From Halobacteriales archaeon QH_8_64_26 (lineage in GTDB: Archaea; Halobacteriota; Halobacteria; Halobacteriales; Halococcaceae): a DNA stretch of 42,429 nt. Both the position numbers and the translations under genes were made by a program. The stretch spans positions 22,618-65,046 of the forward strand of contig PXRA01000061.1 of assembly GCA_003021725.1 (NCBI GenBank), read 5' to 3'. Shown here piece after piece: positions 35,500 to 42,429 of the stretch; within the stretch, counting starts at the first letter, position 1; each line of letters starts with the position of its first letter. The notes under the pieces were generated by a model. It did not search any database, was not told the origin of the DNA, and saw only the letters and a program-made list of their open reading frames with translations.

Positions 35500-35645
35500 G
35501 TGTTAACGTTCTTTCCTTCCGCGGTGATCGTTCGTCCGTTGCGGTACGGCCACTCGGGTTCGGGCGGGCGCGCGAGCGGCGTCCCTCGGTCGGCCGGGTC
35601 GATCGGGTAGTCCTCGACGACGCGTTCGAGGCACTCGACGCTCAG
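35496..35645 (-). CDS. candidate 49-residue ORF coupled between rpoB2 and rpoB1
   Basis: Between the rpoB2 stop and the rpoB1 start one frame stays open over the whole gap. It begins at CTG 35645, which overlaps the rpoB2 stop as CTGA, and ends in TGA that overlaps the rpoB1 ATG as ATGA. Forty of 49 third positions are G or C and second positions are lowest in G+C, the local coding pattern. The product begins [20 protein letters not shown] and has [14 protein letters not shown] near its end; I know no family. It has no ATG or GTG start, so it would need CTG initiation or a -1 slip at the end of rpoB2. Confidence 0.45.
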   Translation of the reverse strand: MSVECLERVVEDYPIDPADRGTPLARPPEPEWPYRNGRTITAEGKNVNT

Positions 35646-37207
35646 TCATCGGCCGGCGGGTTGACGGCGCTCTCGATGTCGGCGATCCCCTCGACGCCCA
35701 TTGAGGACAGCTCGCGTTTGAGCTCGCGTTCGTCCCCGACGTTCTGGGAGAGTTCCATCGCTTGGGCGAAGTTCTTGACCAGCCCACAGTTCGGTCCCTC
35801 CGGGGTCTCGGAGGGACAGATCCGGCCCCACTGGGTAGCATGGAGATCCCGGGCCTCGAAGTGTGGCTGTGAGCGGGAAAGCGGCGAGCGAAGCCGGCGC
35901 AGGTGGGAGAGCACGCCCATGAAGTCCGTCCGATCGACGAGCTGGGAGACCCCTGAACGACCCCCGACCCAGTTCCCGGTGGCGATCGGATGCTCCAAGC
36001 GTTCGGTCAGTACGTCCGACCTGACGACCGTATTCACCGACAGCCGCCGGTTGCGCATGTTCGCGCGTTCGAGCTGGTACTTGACGTCCCGAGCCAGCTT
36101 GTTCAGCGCCGTTCGGAAGAGGTCTTTCATCAGGTCCCCGGAGACCTTCAGGCGCTTGTTGGCGTAGTGATCCTTGTCGTTTGGTTGGCGACGACCCAAC
36201 GCGAGTTCGAAGCAGGCCTCGGCCATCCGACAGAGGTAATACGCTTTGTTGATCCGGACGTCCTCGTCGTCGACGCCCTCCTCGTGGAGATGGGGGAGGA
36301 GATACCGATCGATGACGTAGTTCGCGCGCTTGAGCTGGTACTGTCTGCCCTGGCCGCTCGCGACCCGCTCGCCGAGCGTCTGGATCGCCTCGGCCTTGCT
36401 CTGGACGTCGGCGGCCTCCAAGTTCTCCAGCATGAACTTCACGACCTCCGGATCGTCCGAGACCCGGTGGACGATCTCCTCGTCGGACTCGAGCCCGAGC
36501 GCGCGCACGATCGTTACGAAGTTGATCGAGCCCGACACCGATGGGAAGGATACTTCGAGCAGGCCCTCGCGGTTGCGCTCACAGAGGACCAAGGCCCGAT
36601 ACCCGCGGCGCTGGCTGAAGGTCTTCGCGACCTGGATCTCGTCGCCATAGCGGCTGTCGTACTCCGCGAGGATCTTGTTCGGCGCGAGGTCCTCGCTGGT
36701 CATCAACACGCGCTCCGAGCCGTTGACTACGAAATACCCTCCCGGGTCGGCGGGGTCCTCGCCGATCTCGACGAGTTCCTCGTCACTGAAGCCCGCGATG
36801 TTACACTTATCCGAGCCGACCATGACCGGCATCCGGCCGACCTTCGTCTCGGTGGTATCGACGACGTGTTCCTCTTCCTCCTCGCCACCGCGCACGATGC
36901 TCATCTCCATGAACACCGGCGCGGAATACGTGATGTTCCGCAAGCGGGCTTCCTGGGGGTACAACAGCTCCTCGGAGCCGTCGGCTTCCCGGACGCGGGG
37001 AGTGACGACCCGCACGTCGCCGAGTTCGACCCAGACGGGCTCTTGACCTTCCTTGTCGCCGATGTCGGTGTCGATGGTCTCCTTTTCGGTGACGACCTCC
37101 TGCATGCCGTGATTGAGGAAGGCATTAAAAGAGCGGAAGTGGTGCTCGGCGAGGCGTTCCTTCGAGAAGTACTGCCGGGAGATGTCCCGACGGTCGGCTC
37201 GGTTCAC
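35642..37207 (-). CDS. rpoB2: DNA-directed RNA polymerase subunit B''
   Basis: 521 residues, the N-terminal part of the split second subunit. Typical stretches are [20 protein letters not shown]-like [20 protein letters not shown] (about 154-173), the [15 protein letters not shown]-type [18 protein letters not shown] and, near the end, [20 protein letters not shown]. It forms the lobe and protrusion around the DNA. The start overlaps the rpoH stop as ATGA (37204-37207). The end, NPPADD, is at the usual place for haloarchaeal B''. Confidence 0.98.
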   Translation of the reverse strand: MNRADRRDISRQYFSKERLAEHHFRSFNAFLNHGMQEVVTEKETIDTDIGDKEGQEPVWVELGDVRVVTPRVREADGSEELLYPQEARLRNITYSAPVFMEMSIVRGGEEEEEHVVDTTETKVGRMPVMVGSDKCNIAGFSDEELVEIGEDPADPGGYFVVNGSERVLMTSEDLAPNKILAEYDSRYGDEIQVAKTFSQRRGYRALVLCERNREGLLEVSFPSVSGSINFVTIVRALGLESDEEIVHRVSDDPEVVKFMLENLEAADVQSKAEAIQTLGERVASGQGRQYQLKRANYVIDRYLLPHLHEEGVDDEDVRINKAYYLCRMAEACFELALGRRQPNDKDHYANKRLKVSGDLMKDLFRTALNKLARDVKYQLERANMRNRRLSVNTVVRSDVLTERLEHPIATGNWVGGRSGVSQLVDRTDFMGVLSHLRRLRSPLSRSQPHFEARDLHATQWGRICPSETPEGPNCGLVKNFAQAMELSQNVGDERELKRELSSMGVEGIADIESAVNPPADD

Positions 37208-37434
37208 GAGTCGACCACCAGCCGGTAGACCAGGGCATTGTCGGCGGTTCGGGAGTCCCGCCTGATCTCGATGACGTCGCCCACCTCGGCCTCGTCGGGT
37301 AAGGCGGGATCCCGGCGGGTAATCTTCGGTAAGTCGGTACGATCGACGCCGTAGTCCTCGAGTACGGCTTCGACGCCACCGTTGTCGAGAACCGAATGCT
37401 CGGGGACGAGGTTGTGTTGGCTTACGTCTACCAT
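37204..37434 (-). CDS. rpoH: DNA-directed RNA polymerase subunit H
   Basis: 76 residues, the size of archaeal RpoH (equivalent to the C-terminal domain of eukaryotic RPB5). [18 protein letters not shown] and [23 protein letters not shown] are family signatures. It is the first gene of the RNA polymerase operon. The ATG follows a purine-rich GGAGGAG and a TATA box lies about 54 nt upstream, so unlike most genes here it should have a short leader. Confidence 0.97.
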   Translation of the reverse strand: MVDVSQHNLVPEHSVLDNGGVEAVLEDYGVDRTDLPKITRRDPALPDEAEVGDVIEIRRDSRTADNALVYRLVVDS

Positions 37435-37436
37435 GG

Positions 37437-37443
37437 CTCCTCC
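37437..37443 (-). promoter_or_regulatory. Shine-Dalgarno-like site of rpoH
   Basis: GGAGGAG on the minus strand directly precedes the rpoH ATG (2-4 nt). Together with the leader it suggests ribosome binding by base pairing, rare among the genes in this window. Confidence 0.5.
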
Positions 37444-37483
37444 GGGGGGAGAGAAAGGTGTCTCACGAGATGCTACAGTGTTT

Positions 37484-37492
37484 GTATATAGC
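37484..37492 (-). promoter_or_regulatory. TATA box of the RNA polymerase operon
   Basis: GCTATATAC on the minus strand is a strong TATA match. Transcription would start near 37460, giving a leader of about 25 nt before rpoH. The region upstream (37495-37515) is also A/T-rich. Confidence 0.6.
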
Positions 37493-37609
37493 CCGTAGGT
37501 TTAAGACTTTTGAACACCACAGGTGGGCTCCGAAATCGATACCGTTCCGCCCTCGGCCCGTTGAGCGATACGGAAGGTCCACCACCTATACTTCGAGAGT
37601 TGCGAAAAG

Positions 37610-37682
37610 CGCCCGAGGCGGGATTTGAACCCGCGTCATCACCGTGACAGGGTGATATGATGGGCCACTACACCACCCGGGC
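37610..37682 (-). tRNA. tRNA-Asp (GTC)
   Basis: The minus strand folds into a full cloverleaf. The acceptor GCCCGGG pairs with CTCGGGC, and G is the discriminator. The anticodon stem TCACC/GGTGA closes a CTGTCAC loop with anticodon GTC. The T arm is GCGGG-TTCAAAT-CCCGC. No intron, and CCA is not encoded. A TATA-like GGTTAAGTCC lies about 34 nt upstream. Confidence 0.96.
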
Positions 37683-37710
37683 ATGGCGTACTCTTTCCTT
37701 GTTCGCTTCG

Positions 37711-37720
37711 GGACTTAACC
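37711..37720 (-). promoter_or_regulatory. TATA-like element of tRNA-Asp
   Basis: GGTTAAGTCC on the minus strand, centred about 34 nt before the tRNA 5' end. Confidence 0.4.
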
Positions 37721-37784
37721 CTTTCCAACTGCGATCGCCTGCCGGCCCTACCGTCGGGGTTGTTTCCCGCCGGAATCGCTCGGC

Positions 37785-39212
37785 TTAGTCGTCGCTGGCG
37801 CGGTAGACGGTCTCGCCATTGACATCGATCACGATCGGGCCGCTGTAACGGAACTCGGTGAACTCACCGGCGAACTCGTATGCGTCCTCGGAACTCTCAC
37901 TGAGGAGGACACCTCGTGCGGTACTTCCCGAGACTTCATCGCCCGAGGGCTCGGCTTCGAGGTCTCCCTCGACGGAGAACACGTACCGAACGTCGTCGCC
38001 GGTCTCACTGCGGAGCGTAACGTCGTTCGGCAGGTCCGAGTCCTCGGCGTCGTCGTCGGTCTCCTCGTTCGCCTCGTCGGATGCTTCGCCCTCGCTACCG
38101 CGGGCTTGCTCGTCGTCGGCCGACTCCTCGGCGTCGTCGGTTTCCTCGTTCGTCTCGTCCGATTCCTCCTCATCGTCGGTCTCCTCGTCCGTCTCGCTCG
38201 ATTCGTCTTCGTCGTCCGAGGAGTCACTCGATGCCGATCCGCCCGCTGCTTCCTCGGCGCTCGTCGGCACACCGGAGGGCGGGCTCGTATCGGGGTCGCT
38301 GCCGATGTCGGTCGTGTCGACGTCACCGTCGAAGTCACCGTAGGGATAGGTCGTCTCGTAATCGGAGTTGCGGTAATCGACGCTCGCGCCGCCGGTCGCC
38401 CAGATCGCCGACGTCGCGTCGTCGCCGGTCAGTTTTATATCCGTGTTCTCCACTTCGATGTCGTCGCGGCGCGCCCAGACGCCCCGTGAGACGTAACCAC
38501 CAGGAGCGTCGTTCGTAACGGCCACCGAATCGCGGACGTAAGAGCCCTCGCCGCCGACGCGGAAGTGTGCGACGCCGTTGTTCTCCCCATAACAGTTCTC
38601 GATGCCCGTCGTACCGCCGCCACCGTCCGACTGGCCGGGCGCACTCGCGTAGATGCCGTTGTCCAGGTACTCGGCGACGTAGCAGTCCCGAACGGTGATC
38701 GTCCCGCTGTGTTCTTTCTTGACGAAGATGCCGCCGCTGTCGTTCGCATCGCCGTCGCCCAAGTAGACGTTCTCGACGAGCCCGGAGCCCCCGTCGGTAT
38801 CCAAGTCGATGTCGGGTTGGTCGCCGTCGGTCGGCCCCTCGATACCGACGTTCCGGATCGTCCAGTCATTGCCGAAACTCTTGATCTGGACGTTCGCGCC
38901 CTCGGCTTTGATAAGCGCGTTCTCCAGGTCGCCGTACTCGCCGTACTCGTTCTCTCCGACGAGGATCCGCACTTGCTCGCCTTCGGGTACCTCGTAGGTA
39001 CTACCGCTTACCTCGCTCGCGTTGACCAGTTCCTTCGCCGCGGCCGTCCCCGTCGCGCCGATCGCCGCTGCCCCGGCGAGGGTCGCGCCGGCCAGCCGGA
39101 GACACCCACGCCGGCCGATCGGTACCGCGCCCGCGAGGCGCGATCGGTCGTCGGTTTCTAACGATTCGTTATGTGCGTCTGTCTCGCTGCTGGGGTCGCG
39201 TTTCTGCGGCAT
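37785..39212 (-). CDS. Tat-exported parallel beta-helix protein with acidic linker and C-terminal module
   Basis: 475 residues. A Tat signal (GRRGCLRLAG, 33-42, then an Ala/Gly core) indicates export. Residues about 65-290 form parallel beta-helix repeats of the pectate-lyase-like type, with stacked short strands such as TIRNVGIEG, VENVYLGDGDA and ITVRDCYVAEYLDNGIYAS. A long Ser/Asp/Glu-rich linker (about 300-393, with ETDEE/ETNEETDD repeats) follows. The last 82 residues form a module like those of the deacetylase protein at 2295. Right-handed beta helices often bind or cleave polysaccharides; the active site is not identifiable. The N-region before RR is long (33 residues). Confidence 0.87.
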   Translation of the reverse strand: MPQKRDPSSETDAHNESLETDDRSRLAGAVPIGRRGCLRLAGATLAGAAAIGATGTAAAKELVNASEVSGSTYEVPEGEQVRILVGENEYGEYGDLENALIKAEGANVQIKSFGNDWTIRNVGIEGPTDGDQPDIDLDTDGGSGLVENVYLGDGDANDSGGIFVKKEHSGTITVRDCYVAEYLDNGIYASAPGQSDGGGGTTGIENCYGENNGVAHFRVGGEGSYVRDSVAVTNDAPGGYVSRGVWARRDDIEVENTDIKLTGDDATSAIWATGGASVDYRNSDYETTYPYGDFDGDVDTTDIGSDPDTSPPSGVPTSAEEAAGGSASSDSSDDEDESSETDEETDDEEESDETNEETDDAEESADDEQARGSEGEASDEANEETDDDAEDSDLPNDVTLRSETGDDVRYVFSVEGDLEAEPSGDEVSGSTARGVLLSESSEDAYEFAGEFTEFRYSGPIVIDVNGETVYRASDD

Positions 39213-39239
39213 TGACGTTTAGCGCCACTGAACTTGGGG

Positions 39240-39247
39240 TTAATAAA
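39240..39247 (-). promoter_or_regulatory. TATA box for the beta-helix gene
   Basis: TTTATTAA on the minus strand, centred about 31 nt before ATG 39212. Confidence 0.5.
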
Positions 39248-39249
39248 TC

Positions 39250-39874
39250 AGGTGCGTCGTTACCGGGTGTTCCGTACTGTTACAGCCCCAGCGATCGAAA
39301 CGAAACTCGGTAAGGTGAGACTAACCCGGCACAGGCGTCGGGTGTGCTATCGGGACCCACGAGGTGACGTGTGCCGGCCCCACGATCGAGACCGCGATAC
39401 GGCCAGTACTTTTTCGTCGGTTACAAGCTGCACGAACGGCCGATCAGACTTCGAGCGTGATTCAATTGGTTTTCCTGGATTCGAACGAACGATTTATTAC
39501 TTACTCGAATTACGACGTGGAGCCGTAAGATAGCCCGAAGACTAGGAGATCTCGAACCGTTCTTCCCACCCGGTTGGGATCGGCGTTCGCTCGGGCGCGC
39601 GGTTCGAGGTGGAAGCGCGTGCCGTTAGGCGTTGCTGAGCGGTCGGAGGTTCCGTCGCTCGCCGGTTAGGATCGAAGCGCCCGCGAGGAAAGCTACGATA
39701 CATCTTCAGCAGCGATCGGGACCGGCCACGGGCCTCGGTACTGCACTCTCTACCGCGACAGCAGGGAGGCCATCCGACTTCTCGTCCTCGGGGCTACAGT
39801 TGGGGTTCTCGGATCGTAGCTACGGGTGCGCGAGAAAGCCGGCGGTTCGGAGAACTTCAGGGACCGATGAGAGG
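39250..39874. other. long gap without a convincing gene
   Basis: About 625 nt without a supported gene. The stretch 39400-39540 is unusually A/T-rich and holds a TATA-like TTTATTACTTA at 39490-39500 (plus strand), but no good frame follows. On the minus strand a frame from ATG 39703 to TAG 39542-39544 encodes a 53-residue Arg/Pro-rich product ending PTGWEERFEIS; its codon statistics are ambiguous, so I do not call it. The region may be a gene remnant. Confidence 0.5.
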
Positions 39875-40093
39875 TCAGAACGGCAGATAACGGTCGTAGA
39901 GGTCATCGATCGCCTCATTGTACTCCTCGCCGCGCTGTGAGCCCCACGGATTGCGGGAGAAATAATACATACTGGCGAGGATCACGCCGATGGTAACGCC
40001 GAGCTGTGGTGCAAGCGCCCCGATCACGAACGACGAAAGGCCGGCGATCAGCCCCGAGACGAGTACATCGACCAGTTGATGTGCGACGGACAT
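39875..40093 (-). CDS. small membrane protein of unknown function
   Basis: 72 residues. Two hydrophobic segments (about 7-28 and 30-46) with Gly and Ala, then a charged tail (SRNPWGSQRGEEYNEAIDDLYDRYLPF split over 46-72). The likely orientation leaves the tail in the cytoplasm. I recognise no family. ATG 40093 is preferred over an upstream ATG at 40102 because a TATA element is centred 25 nt before it. Its stop faces the gene-poor region. Confidence 0.65.
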   Translation of the reverse strand: MSVAHQLVDVLVSGLIAGLSSFVIGALAPQLGVTIGVILASMYYFSRNPWGSQRGEEYNEAIDDLYDRYLPF

Positions 40094-40113
40094 ACCCCGC
40101 ATTCGAGCGACAG

Positions 40114-40121
40114 CTACTAAG
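40114..40121 (-). promoter_or_regulatory. TATA box for the small membrane protein gene
   Basis: CTTAGTAG on the minus strand, centred 25 nt before ATG 40093. Confidence 0.4.
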
Positions 40122-40276
40122 ACTATGTTTCTCGATGCCGTCCGAACGGAGACGAGAGTCGATCCTCTCGCGTGTCGAGACCTGCATCCACGAGTGAACC
40201 AGGGGCGAACGAGCGGTGGCGCGTACGGACCAGGCGTGAACGCAATGAGCGCCGGAGGGAGTACGGCGATTTTGTT

Positions 40277-40416
40277 CACGAGAGCTTTACTCTCGTGGGC
40301 TAATCGAAAGCCGGAGGCTTCCGGTAATGGTGCAGGTTTCGCCGGGCGAGCGACTGAGTGGAGTCGTTCGAAACGGCTTCGCCGTTTCGTGATGACAGAA
40401 GAGCTTCGCTCTTCTG
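40277..40416. repeat. array of perfect hairpins downstream of valS
   Basis: Hairpins in a row: CACGAGAG/CTCTCGTG with CTTTA loop (40277-40297); AAGCC/GGCTT with GGA loop (40308-40320); CGACT/AGTCG with 6-nt loop (40351-40366); CGAAACGGC/GCCGTTTCG with TTC loop (40369-40389); CAGAAGAGC/GCTCTTCTG with TTC loop (40396-40416). The rest of the gap 40122-40449 has no convincing gene. The array resembles the clusters at 18186-18421 and 20693-20713. Confidence 0.75.
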
Positions 40417-40423
40417 AACCACG

Positions 40424-40428
40424 AAAAA
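40424..40428 (-). terminator. T5 tract after valS
   Basis: Five A on the plus strand read as T5 on the minus strand, about 22 nt past the valS stop, next to the hairpin array; a plausible terminator. Confidence 0.4.
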
Positions 40429-40449
40429 GCGAGCGCAGCGCAAAAGCTG

Positions 40450-42429
40450 CTACGGGAAGACCAATACCGTCGCGCTATCGGTCTCCAAGACGGCGACCTC
40501 CTCGCCGCCCGCGCGGAGTTCTTCTTCCACGTCGATCGCTTCGCTGTCGAGGACGACGACCTCGCCGTTCGCGTCGAGTTCGATCTCACCTTCCCGTTCG
40601 ATCTGGCGCTTGAGGTCCGCGGGGTCGCTCGCTTCGAGCGCGCTGACGACTTCACCCGCTTGGTCCCGGAACTCGGGACCGATCACGCTGTGGTCGGGCT
40701 CGACGCTCACGGGAGCGAGTTCGACGTTCGGCCGGCCGGCCTCGACGTAGATCGGCGCGCCGACGGTCTCGCTCAGATCGTAGGTATCGAGGTGATCGGC
40801 CTCCTCGGGGTAGATCTCGATGCGTTCGAGGTCGGCGTTGAGCGCGCGACCGGTCTCTGATTTCCAGGCCCGGACCTCGCTCGCGACGGCCGCGATCAGC
40901 GCCCCGCGCCGTTGTGCGTCCTCGTCGTGGGCGTCGAGCGCGGGCCAAGCAGTGGCGTGGACGCTGCCCTCCGTCCCCAGCAGGTAACTGTAGGCTTCCT
41001 CGGTCAGGAACGGCGCAAAGGGCGCGAGCATCGTCAACGACGCCTCGAGGACGGTCGCCAGCGCGTGGCGGGCGGCGTCCCGCTCGCCGGGCCGGCCCTC
41101 GTAGAGTCGGCCTTTGATCAACTCGACGTAGTCGTCGGCCAGGTCGTGCCAGACGAACTCCCGGACTTCCCTGAGCGCCCGGTCGAACCGGTAGTCGTCC
41201 ATGTCCCGAGCGACCTCGCTCGCGACTTGCGAACACCTGGAAAGGATCCAGCGATCGGCGTCCCGGTAGGCCGGGTCCTCGACCGCGAGATCGCGTTCCA
41301 GGTGATCGGCCGCGAAGCGCGTGATGTTCCAGGTCTTCGTCAGGAAACGGGCGGCGCTCGTCACTTCCTTTGGCTGGAACTGGATGTCGCTGCCGGGCTG
41401 GCCCCCCAGCGCGATCGCCTGTCGAAAGGCATCCGCGGAGTGTTCCTCGACTACCTCTTCGGGTTGGACGAAATTATCACGGGATTTCGACATCTTGTTG
41501 CCGTCCTCGCCGAAGACCATCCCGTGAATCAGTGCCTCTTCCCAGGGAACCGAGTCCTCCAATGCGGCGGTCCGCAGCAGGGTGTAGAAGGCCCACGTCC
41601 GGATGATGTCGTGACCCTGCGGGCGCAGCGAGACCGGCTCGAAGGAGTCCTCGGGCCACCCCGAGACGTATAGCGGCGAGATCGAGGAATCCATCCAAGT
41701 GTCCATGACGTCGGTCTCGCCCTCCCAGTCGCTCGCGCCACAGTCCGGACACGAATCGATCATCGGGTCCTCGTCGGTCGGTTCGACGGGCAGGTCCTGG
41801 GCATCGGCGACGTGGACGTACCCACAGCCCCGACAGAACCAGGCGGGGATCGGCGTCGCGAACACGCGCTGGCGGCTGATTACCCAGTCCCACTCCATGC
41901 CGTCGGCCCAGTCCTCCAGGCGGCTGTAGGCGTGTGCGGGGATCCACTCGACTTGCTGGGCCTTCTCTACGATCTCCTCGGTGTCGACCCGGACGAACCA
42001 CTGTTCCTTGCTGAGGATCTCGATGGGCGTATCACACCGCCAACAGGCCCCGACGGACTGTTCGATCGGCTCCTCGTCGTCGAGGTGGCCCGACTTCTGG
42101 AGTTCGGTGGCGATCCGCTCTTTGGCCTCGCCGATCTCCAGTCCGCCGAACTCATCTACGTCGTCGGTGAGACGGCCGTCCTCGGTGAAGACCTGTCGGA
42201 GCGGGAGGTCGTACTCCTGCCACCAGCTCACGTCCTGTTTATCCCCGAACGTACAGATCATCACCGCGCCGGTCCCGAAGTCGGGATCGACCTCGCTATC
42301 GGCGAGAACATCGACTTCCTGGCCGAACAGCGGGACTGTAACGCTCTCGCCCGCCTGCCCGTCGTACCGGTCGTCCTCGGGATGGACCGCGATCGCCACG
42401 CAGGCGGCCATGAGCTCCGGCCGGGTGGT
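40450..42429 (-). CDS. valS: valyl-tRNA synthetase (partial, N-terminus outside window)
   Basis: The frame is open to the right edge, giving 659 residues of the C-terminal two thirds. [17 protein letters not shown] at the edge belongs to the editing domain that removes mischarged threonine. Zinc-like pairs CWRC and CRGC/CPDC follow, then WDWVISRQR, and [10 protein letters not shown] is the class I KMSKS loop that binds ATP. The anticodon-binding helices and a C-terminal acidic domain finish the protein. The HIGH motif lies beyond the window. The ATG near 42411 is internal, not the start. Confidence 0.97.
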   Translation of the reverse strand, partial: TTRPELMAACVAIAVHPEDDRYDGQAGESVTVPLFGQEVDVLADSEVDPDFGTGAVMICTFGDKQDVSWWQEYDLPLRQVFTEDGRLTDDVDEFGGLEIGEAKERIATELQKSGHLDDEEPIEQSVGACWRCDTPIEILSKEQWFVRVDTEEIVEKAQQVEWIPAHAYSRLEDWADGMEWDWVISRQRVFATPIPAWFCRGCGYVHVADAQDLPVEPTDEDPMIDSCPDCGASDWEGETDVMDTWMDSSISPLYVSGWPEDSFEPVSLRPQGHDIIRTWAFYTLLRTAALEDSVPWEEALIHGMVFGEDGNKMSKSRDNFVQPEEVVEEHSADAFRQAIALGGQPGSDIQFQPKEVTSAARFLTKTWNITRFAADHLERDLAVEDPAYRDADRWILSRCSQVASEVARDMDDYRFDRALREVREFVWHDLADDYVELIKGRLYEGRPGERDAARHALATVLEASLTMLAPFAPFLTEEAYSYLLGTEGSVHATAWPALDAHDEDAQRRGALIAAVASEVRAWKSETGRALNADLERIEIYPEEADHLDTYDLSETVGAPIYVEAGRPNVELAPVSVEPDHSVIGPEFRDQAGEVVSALEASDPADLKRQIEREGEIELDANGEVVVLDSEAIDVEEELRAGGEEVAVLETDSATVLVFP

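Noticed and set aside
39234-39533. Plus-strand 99-codon frame in the gene-poor region
   Set aside because: Arg/Thr-rich composition without acidic bias, no promoter at proper spacing.

Overview
The window comes from the chromosome of a haloarchaeon (class Halobacteria). G+C is high with strongly G/C-biased third codon positions, and the proteins are acidic. Exported proteins carry twin-arginine (Tat) signals, most starts are leaderless with a TATA box about 26-30 nt upstream, and RNA polymerase subunits are split (B''/B' and A'/A''). The tandem-fused TatC is also typical of halophilic archaea. The genus cannot be fixed by reading alone.

Layout. 1-4577: a MutS-like ATPase running off the left edge, a small conserved-looking gene with a compensated frameshift, and a Tat-exported repeat protein ending in a NodB polysaccharide deacetylase. 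4756-13998: LarE sulfur transferase, histidine phosphatase, MgtC/DUF4010 membrane protein, a Cys-rich class III aminotransferase, a coupled DgcN-DgcA pair (probable D-glutamate catabolism), an XRE-type regulator, an RlmE/FtsJ-TRAM RNA methyltransferase and a YhhQ-type queuosine/archaeosine precursor transporter. 14183-17715: divergent tatCt (double TatC) and tatCo. 17795-27101: a small membrane protein, elongation factor 2, a DUF5781-like HEYSH protein, a metallophosphoesterase plus nucleotidyltransferase pair, an APC permease, a zinc-finger protein and a Tat-exported glycerophosphodiesterase.

27161-37434 is the transcription/translation block on the minus strand: rpoH-rpoB2-(small ORF)-rpoB1-rpoA1-rpoA2-nusA-(frameshifted membrane gene)-(tiny ORF)-rps12-rps7. 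EF-2, which often follows rps7, is about 6.5 kb away here, with six genes between. tRNA-Asp lies just upstream of rpoH. 37785-42429: a Tat-exported beta-helix protein sharing a C-terminal module with the deacetylase protein, a mostly non-coding stretch, a small membrane protein, a hairpin cluster and the 3' part of valS.

Points worth a second look: a 49-codon ORF joined to rpoB2 by CTGA and to rpoB1 by ATGA; an XRE-HTH-like insert in RpoA1; the exported module shared by two Tat substrates 33 kb apart; two genes with localized frameshifts; and three intergenic clusters of perfect short-loop hairpins. No CRISPR array, insertion sequence, provirus or toxin-antitoxin pair was seen.
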